Source of the DNA: Janthinobacterium sp. FW305-129
GTDB lineage: Bacteria; Pseudomonadota; Gammaproteobacteria; Burkholderiales; Burkholderiaceae_D
Assembly: GCF_020858115.1 (NCBI RefSeq)
Contig: NZ_JACYMM010000006.1
Location: 62,001 to 126,000 of the forward strand
DNA length: 64,000 nucleotides
Direction of reading: 5' to 3'
A program made the translations under genes and the position numbers. Shown piece after piece: positions 53,926 through 62,040 of this stretch. Below the pieces are notes generated by a model that worked only from the letters and a program-made list of their open reading frames with translations, did no database searches and was not told where the DNA came from. Positions within the stretch are counted from its first letter, which is position 1, and the number at the start of each line of letters is the position of its first letter.

Positions 53926-54831
53926 ATGCTTGAACGCATCCACCTCAGCATCGTCCAGCAGGTCGAAAAACAGGGGTCGTTGACGGCCGCCGCAGGCGTG
54001 CTGCACCTGACCCAGTCGGCCCTGAGCCACAGCATGAAGAAGCTGGAACAGCAGCTGGGCACCGACGTCTGGCTGCGCGAAGGGAGAAATTTGCGCCTGA
54101 CGCAGGCCGGCCAGTACCTGCTGGCGGTGGCGAACCGGGTGCTGCCGCAGCTGGACCTGGCCGAAGAGCGCCTGGGCCAGTTTGCGCAGGGCGAGCGCGG
54201 CGCGCTGCGCATCGGCATGGAATGCCACCCTTGCTACCAGTGGCTGCTCAAGATCGTGTCCCCGTATCTGACCGCATGGCCCGACGTGGATGTGGACGTC
54301 AAGCAGAAGTTCCAGTTCGGCGGCATCGGCGCGCTGTTCGGCTACGAGATCGACCTGCTGGTCACGCCTGATCCCCTATACAAGCCGGGGCTGACCTTCG
54401 AACCCGTGTTCGACTATGAACAGGTGCTCGTCGTGGCCAAGGGCCACGCCCTCGCTTCGGCGGCCCATGTGCAGCCGCAGCAACTGACCCGGGAAGTGCT
54501 CATCAGCTACCCCGTGGACATCGAGCGCCTGGATATTTACAATCAATTCCTCTTGCCGGCCGGTGTCACGCCGAAGCGCCACAAAGCCATCGAAACGACC
54601 GACATCATGCTGCAGATGGTGGCCAGCGGCCGCGGCGTGGCCGCCCTGCCGCGCTGGCTGGTCGAGGAATATGCGGCCAAGATGGACGTGGTGCCGGTGC
54701 GCCTGGGCGCGCGCGGCATCGCCAAGCAGATCTTCCTGGGCGCACGCGAGACGGACACCGCCATCGACTACGTGCGCGCCTTCATCGCACTGGCGCGCCA
54801 GCCGGCCATTGCGATTGCGCAAGGAAGCTAA
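53926..54831 (+). CDS. LysR-family regulator, MetR-like
   Basis: A 301-residue LysR protein that reads like MetR: MLERIHLSIVQQVEKQGSLTAAAGVLHLTQSALSHSMKKLEQQLG in the winged helix, GMECHPCYQWLLKIV and TPDPLYKPGLTFEPVFDYEQVLVV in the sensor domain. MetR activates methionine synthesis genes with homocysteine as co-effector. Its divergent position before the FMN reductase-mesX-mesD operon supports local control of that operon. Confidence 0.9.
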   Translation: MLERIHLSIVQQVEKQGSLTAAAGVLHLTQSALSHSMKKLEQQLGTDVWLREGRNLRLTQAGQYLLAVANRVLPQLDLAEERLGQFAQGERGALRIGMECHPCYQWLLKIVSPYLTAWPDVDVDVKQKFQFGGIGALFGYEIDLLVTPDPLYKPGLTFEPVFDYEQVLVVAKGHALASAAHVQPQQLTREVLISYPVDIERLDIYNQFLLPAGVTPKRHKAIETTDIMLQMVASGRGVAALPRWLVEEYAAKMDVVPVRLGARGIAKQIFLGARETDTAIDYVRAFIALARQPAIAIAQGS

Positions 54832-54858
54832 GCACGCACACCTGTTCGCTGAGGCCGG

Positions 54859-56001
54859 CTACCGCGGGCCTTCCATGGCTTCCACGGTGTCGAAAATATG
54901 CGCCAGCGCGCTTTCCATGGCGCCGGCCGTAGCGTCGCCGCTCTGGTTGGTGATGATGAAGACGCCAAGCTGATATTTGGGAACGACGTAGGCGTAGCTT
55001 TGCGCACGCGGCACGCCGCCATGGTGCACATAATGCGTGCCCAGCTGGCGATTGCTGCCGATGTTCCAGAAATAAGCAATGCTGAAGTCGTCCTGAAAAC
55101 GGACCAGCGGCTGGTGCGATTCAACGACGGCGGGATGGGCGCTCAATTGCAGGCGCAGGTATTTCGCCATGTCCGGCATGGTCGACTTCAGGTTGCCCGC
55201 CGCCCCCCAGGGCAGTTGCGGCATCGGCGTGGTGACGACGGGATTGTCGCTGTGGTAGCCCGGTGCCAGCCGGCCCGCATCCTTGGCGGTGATGCTCAGC
55301 CTGGTATCCTGCATGCCCGCTTCGCGCGCGAGCCATTGCGTGAGCAGGACTTCATAGGGCATGCCGTAGATTGTTTCGAGCGTGTGCGCAACGAGTTCCG
55401 TACCGGCGCTGGAATAGGCGTAGTCCTTGCCGAGCGGCCCCTTGATGCTAACCGTGTGCAAGTCCTGCCAGAATTGCCGTTGTCCGTAGTTGGCGTAGGC
55501 GGCATTGAGCTTTGCCGGCGTGGCGTGTGCCGTGAAATCCTGCAAGACGGTGTTCACCTGCAATGGCAGCATGCCCGGCATATTGCTCGTGTGCGTGATC
55601 AAATGGCGCAAGCGAATGGGCTGCCCCTGCGACTGCAGGTTCGGGTAGGCGGCCGGCAGGTAGGTTTGTATGGGATCGTCGAGCGCGGCCTTGCCATCGA
55701 GCACGGCGTTCGCCAGCAGCAGGCCAGCAAACGTTTTGCTGACCGAACCGATTTCATACAGCGTCGTATCGTCCGGCGGATTGGCTTTGCCGGTCTCCAG
55801 CTCGCCCTGATGCAGCATGAATTGCTTGCCGCGATACACGACGGCAATCGAGGTCGCGTGCAGCAATGGCGACTGCAGCAGGGTGGTCGCGGTCTGGCGC
55901 ATGGCCGCAGGAATGTCGTGCGCAGGTGCCGTGGCTGCGGGCTTGCAAGCTGCCAGCACGAGTGTCATTCCAGTCATGATTGCGGCGAGTTTGTTCATCA
56001 T
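54859..56001 (-). CDS. Serine beta-lactamase-like (class C/EstB-type) lipoprotein
   Basis: A 380-residue exported protein with lipobox LAAC, then the penicillin-binding fold: SVSK (SxxK nucleophile), YAYSSAG (the YxN tyrosine region, with Ser in place of Asn) and HHGG (HxG/KTG position). The family includes AmpC, esterases and peptidases; activity cannot be fixed from sequence. The start is uncertain: ATG at 56001, 55998 or 56010, none with a clear ribosome site. It lies downstream of glmS but after a strong terminator, so it has its own promoter. Confidence 0.85.
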   Translation of the reverse strand: MMNKLAAIMTGMTLVLAACKPAATAPAHDIPAAMRQTATTLLQSPLLHATSIAVVYRGKQFMLHQGELETGKANPPDDTTLYEIGSVSKTFAGLLLANAVLDGKAALDDPIQTYLPAAYPNLQSQGQPIRLRHLITHTSNMPGMLPLQVNTVLQDFTAHATPAKLNAAYANYGQRQFWQDLHTVSIKGPLGKDYAYSSAGTELVAHTLETIYGMPYEVLLTQWLAREAGMQDTRLSITAKDAGRLAPGYHSDNPVVTTPMPQLPWGAAGNLKSTMPDMAKYLRLQLSAHPAVVESHQPLVRFQDDFSIAYFWNIGSNRQLGTHYVHHGGVPRAQSYAYVVPKYQLGVFIITNQSGDATAGAMESALAHIFDTVEAMEGPR

Positions 56002-56057
56002 GCACACCATCGAAGGGGGAGGGGCATTCTCGCACAATGGGTACAGCGGTGCCTGAT

Positions 56058-56093
56058 AAAAGACAACGCCACCCGGAGGTGGCGTTGTCTTTT
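56058..56093 (-). terminator. Terminator after glmS
   Basis: AAAAGACAACGCCACC and GGTGGCGTTGTCTTTT are exact 16-base inverted copies with a CGGA loop. The stem ends in a run of T on either strand. It lies 35 bases after the glmS stop and before the beta-lactamase-like gene. Confidence 0.93.
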
Positions 56094-56127
56094 CATTCCT
56101 GCTGGCCCGGGGCGGCCCCCGCCCGGC

Positions 56128-57957
56128 TTACTCCACCGTCACCGACTTCGCCAGATTCCTCGGCTTGTCCACATCCGTGCCGCGCGCCAGGGCCGTGTGG
56201 TACGCCAGCAATTGCAGCGCGACCACGTGCAGGATCGGCGACAGATCGCCGTAGTGCTCGGGCAGGCGGATGACGTGCAGGCCTTCGCCGGAGCTGATGC
56301 GCGAGTCGACGTCGGCAAAGACGTACAGCTGGCCGCCGCGGGCGCGCACTTCCTGCATGTTCGATTTGAGCTTTTCGATCAGGGCGTCGTTCGGCGCGAT
56401 GGTGACGACCGGCATTTCATTCGTCACCAGGGCCAGCGGGCCGTGTTTCAGTTCGCCGGCCGGATACGCTTCGGCGTGGATGTACGAGATTTCCTTCAGT
56501 TTCAAGGCGCCTTCCAGGGCGATCGGATAGTGCATGCCGCGGCCCAGGAAGAGGGCGTTTTCCTTGCGCGCGAACTCCTCGGACCAGGCGATGATCTGCG
56601 GTTCCAGCGCCAGCACGGACGCGATGGCGACGGGCAGGTGGCGCATGGCTTTCAGGTGCGCCGCTTCCTGCTCTTCCGTCAGGCGGCCGTTGACTTGCGC
56701 CAGGCACAGGGTCAGCAGGAACAGGCCCGCCAGCTGCGTCGTGAACGCCTTGGTCGACGCCACGCCCACTTCCACGCCGGCGCGCGTGATGTAGGCCAGC
56801 GCGCATTCGCGCACCATGGCGCTGGTGGCCACGTTGCAGATGGTCAGGGTGTGCTGCATGCCCAGGCTGCGCGCATGTTTCAGGGCGGCCAGGGTGTCGG
56901 CCGTCTCGCCGCTTTGCGAAATGGTCACCACCAGCGTGTTCGGGTGCGGCACGCTGTCGCGGTAGCGGTATTCGCTGGCCACTTCCACGCTGACGGGCAC
57001 CTTGGCAATCGCTTCGATCCAGTACTTGGCCGTCATGCCCGCATACGAGCTGGTGCCGCAGGCCAGGATCAGCACGCGGTCGATCTGCTTGAAGATTTTA
57101 TAGGCGCCGTCGCCGAACAGTTCCGGCATGATGGCCGTCACGCCTTCGAGCGTGTCGCCGATGGCGCGCGGCTGCTCAAAAATTTCCTTCTGCATGTAGT
57201 GGCGGTACGGGCCCAGCTCGGCCGCGCCCGTATGCGCGTGCACGGTTTTGACTTCGCGCTCGACCGGCTTGCCATCGACGTCGACGATCCAGCAGCGCGA
57301 CAGTTGCAGGTCGACCACGTCGCCTTCTTCCAGGTAGATGATCTGGTCGGTCGTGCCGGCCAGCGCCATGGCGTCGGACGCGACGAAGTTTTCACCATTG
57401 CCCAGGCCGACGATCAGGGGCGAGCCCTGGCGCGCGGCCACCACGCGGTGCGGTTCGTCGCGGCAGAAGACGGCGATCGCGTACGCGCCGTCGAGGCGTT
57501 TCACGGCCTGCTGCACGGTTTCAAATAGATCGCCGTTGTACATGTGCTCGACCAGGTGGGCGATCACTTCCGTATCCGTCTGGCTCTGGAAGACGTAACC
57601 CAAGGCCGTCAGTTCGGCGCGCAGTTCGTCGTGGTTTTCGATGATGCCGTTGTGCACCAGCGCCACGCGGGCATTTTCTTCCGTTGGGGAAAAGTGCGGG
57701 TGCGCATTGAAGGAAACAGGGGCGCCATGCGTGGCCCAGCGCGTGTGGGCGATGCCCGTAAAACCGCTCAAGCCTTCTTCGGCGATCTGCTTTTCCAGCT
57801 CGGCCACGCGCGAGGTGGAGCGCGAACGCTGCAGCCGGCCATCCGCGTGCAGGGCGATGCCGCAGGAATCGTAGCCGCGGTATTCCAGGCGCTTCAAGCC
57901 TTCGAGCAGGATGGGAGTGATATTACGCTGCGCTACCGCGCCGACGATGCCGCACAT
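56128..57957 (-). CDS. glmS: Glutamine--fructose-6-phosphate aminotransferase
   Basis: A 609-residue enzyme that makes glucosamine-6-phosphate, the first step to UDP-GlcNAc for the cell wall and lipid A. The N-terminal glutaminase starts [12 protein letters not shown], with the nucleophile Cys2; HTRWATHG and [12 protein letters not shown] follow. Two SIS sugar-isomerase domains carry [22 protein letters not shown] and the end motif [13 protein letters not shown]. Full length. Divergent from an Lrp/AsnC gene across 161 AT-rich bases. Confidence 0.97.
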   Translation of the reverse strand: MCGIVGAVAQRNITPILLEGLKRLEYRGYDSCGIALHADGRLQRSRSTSRVAELEKQIAEEGLSGFTGIAHTRWATHGAPVSFNAHPHFSPTEENARVALVHNGIIENHDELRAELTALGYVFQSQTDTEVIAHLVEHMYNGDLFETVQQAVKRLDGAYAIAVFCRDEPHRVVAARQGSPLIVGLGNGENFVASDAMALAGTTDQIIYLEEGDVVDLQLSRCWIVDVDGKPVEREVKTVHAHTGAAELGPYRHYMQKEIFEQPRAIGDTLEGVTAIMPELFGDGAYKIFKQIDRVLILACGTSSYAGMTAKYWIEAIAKVPVSVEVASEYRYRDSVPHPNTLVVTISQSGETADTLAALKHARSLGMQHTLTICNVATSAMVRECALAYITRAGVEVGVASTKAFTTQLAGLFLLTLCLAQVNGRLTEEQEAAHLKAMRHLPVAIASVLALEPQIIAWSEEFARKENALFLGRGMHYPIALEGALKLKEISYIHAEAYPAGELKHGPLALVTNEMPVVTIAPNDALIEKLKSNMQEVRARGGQLYVFADVDSRISSGEGLHVIRLPEHYGDLSPILHVVALQLLAYHTALARGTDVDKPRNLAKSVTVE

Positions 57958-58045
57958 GGAAACCTCTGTCTAAAATTTAATCAATGCAAGCATGCTAATG
58001 CAGAGTGCGTGAAATATGCTTTCTAAATCTGTATGTTTTTGACTA

Positions 58046-58082
58046 AATATTTCATGACCATTTTACGATGAAATATTATTTC
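58046..58082. promoter_or_regulatory. Nested inverted repeats in the glmS/lrp promoter gap
   Basis: AATATTTCAT (58046-58055) and ATGAAATATT (58068-58077) are exact 10-base inverted copies 12 bases apart; GAAATA-T-TATTTC (58070-58082) is a second overlapping palindrome. The gap is strongly AT-rich. These are good candidates for binding by the Lrp/AsnC protein encoded 37 bases to the right, and could affect both genes. Confidence 0.6.
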
Positions 58083-58118
58083 ATTTAAACTCAATATATT
58101 TCCCAATTCATCAAAATC

Positions 58119-58592
58119 ATGAGCGAACACAATATTGCCCTCGACGAAATCGATCGTCGCATCCTGAACGCATTGCAACTTGATGCATCGCAAACCAACA
58201 GCGAGCTGGCACAAGCGGTGCACGTCTCGGCGCCCACCTGTTTGCGCAGGGTCAAGCATTTAAGGGAAAGCGGCGTCATCGAACGGCAAGTGGCCATCGT
58301 CGCGCCGCAACTGGTGGGCGCGCGCCTGACGGCCATCGTGGAAATCACGCTCGACGTGCAGGCGGCGGAACGCATGGCGGAATTCGAGCAGCTCGTGGCG
58401 GACGAGCCCGCCGTGCTGCAGTGCTACCGCGTCTCGCCCGGGCCCGACTTCGTGCTGATGGTGCAAGTGGCCGACATGCCCGCCTACCACGCACTGGCGC
58501 ACCGCCTGTTTGCCGCGCACGCGAATGTGCGCAACGTGAAAAGCTATTTTTCCACGTTCCGCAGCAAGTTCGAGACCCGTATCGCCGTTTGA
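58119..58592 (+). CDS. Lrp/AsnC-family transcription regulator
   Basis: A 157-residue regulator: winged helix LDEIDRRILNALQLDASQTNSELAQAVHVSAPTCLRRVKHLRESGVI, then an AsnC ligand domain (VLQCYRVSPGPDFVLMVQVADM). Typical length and layout for the family; the effector, probably an amino acid, is unknown. It diverges from glmS, and the palindromes between the two genes are likely targets. Confidence 0.93.
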   Translation: MSEHNIALDEIDRRILNALQLDASQTNSELAQAVHVSAPTCLRRVKHLRESGVIERQVAIVAPQLVGARLTAIVEITLDVQAAERMAEFEQLVADEPAVLQCYRVSPGPDFVLMVQVADMPAYHALAHRLFAAHANVRNVKSYFSTFRSKFETRIAV

Positions 58593-58607
58593 TTTCCTTG
58601 GCCTCAT

Positions 58608-58880
58608 TTGTCCACGGCTTGCCCACCGCTTGCCCACAGACTTATACGGCGCTTTTCCACCGCTTATGCCGCACTTGCCCACAGGCTTATGCACAAGCGT
58701 GACGCGGGCAAGCCATGGCAGCAGAGCAAGGGATGCGCGGGGAAGCAGTGCCAGGCGGCCCGCGACGGCGCCGCACCAGCATGGAAAAAGTGCACAAGCT
58801 ACTGCCAGGTCAACTTGTACACCGGCTGCGCACAGCTTGCCAACAAGTTAGCAGCCCACTTATCGACAGGCTTATCCACA
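58608..58880 (+). repeat. Two helically phased arrays of DnaA-box-like 9-mers in the gap after lrp
   Basis: The 315-base gap 58593-58907 holds no gene. It carries same-strand 9-mers of the form TTNTNCACA or close variants. Array A starts at 58608, 58619, 58630, 58642, 58653, 58664, 58675 and 58687; array B at 58815, 58826, 58837, 58848, 58860 and 58872. Spacings are 11 or 12 bases throughout, about one helical turn. TTATCCACA (58872) is a perfect DnaA box; TTATGCACA (58687), TTATCGACA (58860) and TTGCCCACA (58630, 58675) are near ones; others are weaker (TTGTCCACG, TTGCCCACC, TTTTCCACC, TTGTACACC, TTATACGGC). An ordered DnaA-binding region is the simplest reading; a decayed tandem repeat is the alternative. 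Confidence 0.6.
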
Positions 58881-58907
58881 GCCATTGTGCGATGGCAGGC
58901 GGCATAC

Positions 58908-59606
58908 TCAGGGGCGCACTTCGGCGTCGGCATAGAAGCGGTAGCCCGCGTTGCGGGCGGTATTGATGGGCAAGGCCAGGCCCGCGGCCTGTTCGGCCTT
59001 GCGGCGCAAGCGGCTGATCTGGGTGTCCAGGCGGCGCTGGTCGTAGCTGAGAAAATCCTCGCCCAGCGATTGCACGATCTGCTGGCGGCTGACGATGCGC
59101 TCCGGCTCGGCCATCAGCACGTGCAGCACGGTGACGTCCTGTTGCGACAGCGCAATGGCGCCGCAGCCGGGCGGCAACAGGCGGCGCGGTCCCAGTTCCA
59201 GCACCCAGGCCGTGGCGGGCGGCGGCGCGTCGGCAGGCGGCGCGCCGAGGCGCCGTGCCAGCGCGCCCAGGGTGGCGGCCAGCTCGTCCAGGTCGGCGCT
59301 CTTGGGCAGGTAGTAATCGGCACCACCGCCCAGTCCGTTGACCTTGTCCTGCGTGGCCCCGCGCGCCGTAAACACGACGATGCCGATGGGATGCCCCTGC
59401 GCGCGCAAGGCGCGCACCAGCACCATGCCTTCGCCATCGGGCAAGCCGAGGTCGATGATGGCAATGCGGTGCAGTGCCGGCGTGTAGCAGGCATGGAAGG
59501 CGGCCAGGTCGGCCACGGCGCTGACGCGGTAGCCGCAATCGCCGAGAAACTCCGTCAGCTCGTGGCGCAGCACGGCTTCGTCTTCAAGCAGGATGAGGTT
59601 CAACAT
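58908..59606 (-). CDS. OmpR/PhoB-family response regulator
   Basis: A 232-residue regulator: receiver (~1-115, LLEDEAVLRHEL and IIDLGLPDGEG with the phospho-accepting Asp) and winged helix (~135-230, LSQQDVTVLHVLMAEPERIVSRQQIVQSL, DTQISRLRRKAEQ, TARNAGYRF). It diverges from a 7TMR-DISM kinase 80 bases away, its likely partner. The stop lies about 28 bases from the end of the DnaA-box-like array. Confidence 0.93.
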   Translation of the reverse strand: MLNLILLEDEAVLRHELTEFLGDCGYRVSAVADLAAFHACYTPALHRIAIIDLGLPDGEGMVLVRALRAQGHPIGIVVFTARGATQDKVNGLGGGADYYLPKSADLDELAATLGALARRLGAPPADAPPPATAWVLELGPRRLLPPGCGAIALSQQDVTVLHVLMAEPERIVSRQQIVQSLGEDFLSYDQRRLDTQISRLRRKAEQAAGLALPINTARNAGYRFYADAEVRP

Positions 59607-59686
59607 GGCGCAAGGATAACCGATCGCCGTAGGGCCGGGAAGTTGTCTTTTTGACTGCCACGATGGCCGTGGTAAGCTCCTGCGCC

Positions 59687-61693
59687 ATGAAAATCCTGCT
59701 CGCCATTTGCCTGTTGCTCACCGCCTTGCTCTGCCGGACTGCGGCAGCGGCACCCGTCCCCGCGCCGCTGCTGCTGCCTGCCAGCGGGCAGCCTGTGTCC
59801 GCCAGCGGCCACCTGCGGATGCTGCGCGACGCCACCGGCCGGCTGGGGCCCGATGCGGCATTGGCGGCCCCCGGCTGGCGCACCTTGCCCGGCGCCGTCA
59901 GCGCCGGCTACACGCAGGACGCCGTCTGGCTGCGCCTGGACGTGACGCGCGCGGCAGCCTCCCCCGACGAATGGGTCCTGCGTTTCAGCAACGCCGTGCT
60001 CGACGATGTGCGGCTGTACCGCTGGGATGCGGCAGGCCACTGGAGCGTGCAGGAGGCGGGCGCCGACGTGGCGCGCGGCAACTGGCCCATCGATGCGCGC
60101 CAGGTGGTGTTTCCGCTGCGCCTGCAAGCCGATACGCCGCAGCGCTGGCTGGTGCGCCTGCACAGCAAAAAGGCCATGTCCACCGAACTGACCTTGTTGC
60201 CCAGCGCCAGCTTCGACGACGTTTCGCGCCGCGAATACCTGTATTACGGCTTGCAGTTCGGCAGTTATTTGCTATTGATCCTGTTCCACATCTTTTTCTG
60301 GCGCATGACGCGCGAAGCGCACAGCGGCTGGTATCTGCTGTACGTGCTGACGAATGCCACGACGGAAGCGCTGACGATCGCCATTCCCCAGCAAATTTTC
60401 GCCATGCCGAACTGGCTGTCCGATCCCATGCTGGGCGTGTCGATGGCGATGTCCATCGCCGTCGGTGCCCGTTTTTCCACTTTGCAACTGGAACTGCCCG
60501 CCCTGTTTCCCCGTTTCAGCCGCGCCGTGGTGGGCGTGACGGCCGCTGCCGCGCTGTGCGGTGCACTGCTGGTGCTGCGCGGCAACTATGCCGCTGGCGT
60601 ACTCGTCGTGCAAATGACGGCCTTGCCCTTGATCGTGCTGTTCATCACCCTGGCCAGCTGGCTGGCGCTGCGCGGGCATCGTCCGGCGCACGCCTTCCTG
60701 TTTATCTTCGGCATCTTTTACGCGGGCGTGGTGATCAGCTTCCTGCGCAACATGGCGATCGTGCCGCCGAATTTCTGGACCAACCATGCGGCCACCCTGG
60801 GCGCCTTCGTGCACATGATGCTGATGAGTTTGCGCCTCAACCGCCGTTACGCCGAATTGCGCCGCGCCAAGGACCGGGCGCAGGCCGAGGCCGTCAGCGC
60901 CGTGCGCGCCCTGAATGAGCGCCTGGAAGAGCAGGTGGCGCTGCGCACGGCAGCATTGCGGCAGGAAATCGGCCGGCGCGCCGCGCTCGAAGGCGAATTG
61001 CGCGCCGCGCTGGAAGTGGAAACCCGCACGCGCGAAGAGCAGCAGGATTTCGTTGCCATGGTGTCGCATGAATTCCACACGCCACTGGCCATCATCAATA
61101 CCACGGCCCAGCAAATTGCCCGCAACACAGAGGCGCCGCGGGAAAAGACCCTGCAGCGCTGCCAGAATCTGCGTGAAGCCAGCGGCCGCATGACGGCGCT
61201 GGTGGATGAATACCTGAGCGCCGACCGCATGGAAACGAGCGCGGCGACCTTCCGGCCCCTGCCATGCGACTTGCGCGCGCTGCTGACGGCCGTGCTGGCC
61301 GAGTGGCCGCCCGGCCGCGTCGATGCCAGCGTGCAGGCGCTGCCCGACAGCATCGTGGCCGATGCCAGCCTGCTGCGCGTGGCCCTGCGCAACCTGCTCA
61401 GCAATGCCGACCGGCACGCGCCGCAGACCCAGGCGATCCGCATGCAGGCCGCCACGCTGGGGGACGGCCGCGTGCAGATCGTCGTCAGCAACGAGGGCGA
61501 GCCGCTGCCCGCCGATGAAATCCCGCGCCTGTTCCAGAAATACTTCCGTGGCCGCATCGCCCAGCACAAGCCTGGCGCCGGACTGGGCCTGTACCTGGTG
61601 CAGCGCATCGCCGAACTGCACGGCGGCCAGGTCACGCTGGCCAGCGCCGGCGCCAACGGCACCATCAGTTTCGCCCTGCACCTGCCCGCCTGA
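59687..61693 (+). CDS. 7TMR-DISM sensor histidine kinase
   Basis: A 668-residue membrane kinase: signal peptide (AICLLLTALLCRTAAAAP), a periplasmic 7TMR-DISM extracellular domain of the sugar-binding-like type (~40-175, DAVWLRLDVTR, WVLRFSNAVLDDVRLYRWD), seven membrane helices (~190-390), a coiled coil, HisKA with MVSHEFHTPLAIIN (His) and HATPase with NLLSNADRHA and GAGLGLYLV. Such sensors often bind carbohydrates or small molecules. Start ATG 59687 places the signal peptide first. Probable partner is the divergent response regulator. Confidence 0.92.
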   Translation: MKILLAICLLLTALLCRTAAAAPVPAPLLLPASGQPVSASGHLRMLRDATGRLGPDAALAAPGWRTLPGAVSAGYTQDAVWLRLDVTRAAASPDEWVLRFSNAVLDDVRLYRWDAAGHWSVQEAGADVARGNWPIDARQVVFPLRLQADTPQRWLVRLHSKKAMSTELTLLPSASFDDVSRREYLYYGLQFGSYLLLILFHIFFWRMTREAHSGWYLLYVLTNATTEALTIAIPQQIFAMPNWLSDPMLGVSMAMSIAVGARFSTLQLELPALFPRFSRAVVGVTAAAALCGALLVLRGNYAAGVLVVQMTALPLIVLFITLASWLALRGHRPAHAFLFIFGIFYAGVVISFLRNMAIVPPNFWTNHAATLGAFVHMMLMSLRLNRRYAELRRAKDRAQAEAVSAVRALNERLEEQVALRTAALRQEIGRRAALEGELRAALEVETRTREEQQDFVAMVSHEFHTPLAIINTTAQQIARNTEAPREKTLQRCQNLREASGRMTALVDEYLSADRMETSAATFRPLPCDLRALLTAVLAEWPPGRVDASVQALPDSIVADASLLRVALRNLLSNADRHAPQTQAIRMQAATLGDGRVQIVVSNEGEPLPADEIPRLFQKYFRGRIAQHKPGAGLGLYLVQRIAELHGGQVTLASAGANGTISFALHLPA

Positions 61694-62040
61694 TCGCTCC
61701 CGCATTCCCGACTGAAACAGTCGGGAATCGCTCAGGTTTGCTCAATTTCAAACGCTTCCATTCTGCTATATTTCCCGTCGGAAATCTTTGTAGCTTTTTA
61801 TAACAAGAATGTTTAAAAAAGCAACAAAATAGATGCCTTCGGGGAAGCGCACGCCTTTCCTGTCGGCCATCGGCGCCAACACCTACCGCACAGGAAAAAC
61901 ATGCATCGCTCTTCATTCTTCATCCGCAGTCTTGGCCACGCCTGTTCCCGGCCGCATTCCTGAGCGATTTTCATCCCCATTCTGCCCACGCCAGCCTGGC
62001 GCTGGAGCATACCTTTTTCACATCAACAAGGATCGACCCT
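61694..62040 (+). promoter_or_regulatory. Leader region of the adhesin gene with three hairpins
   Basis: This 347-base gap has no gene. ATTCCCGACT-GAAAC-AGTCGGGAAT (61704-61728) is a 10-bp hairpin 11 bases after the kinase stop. ATTTCC-CGTC-GGAAAT (61770-61785) is followed by T-rich DNA and may end the kinase transcript. TTTCCTGT (61856-61863) and ACAGGAAA (61890-61897) could pair across 26 bases in the leader of the adhesin mRNA. I cannot match it to a known riboswitch. Confidence 0.45.
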
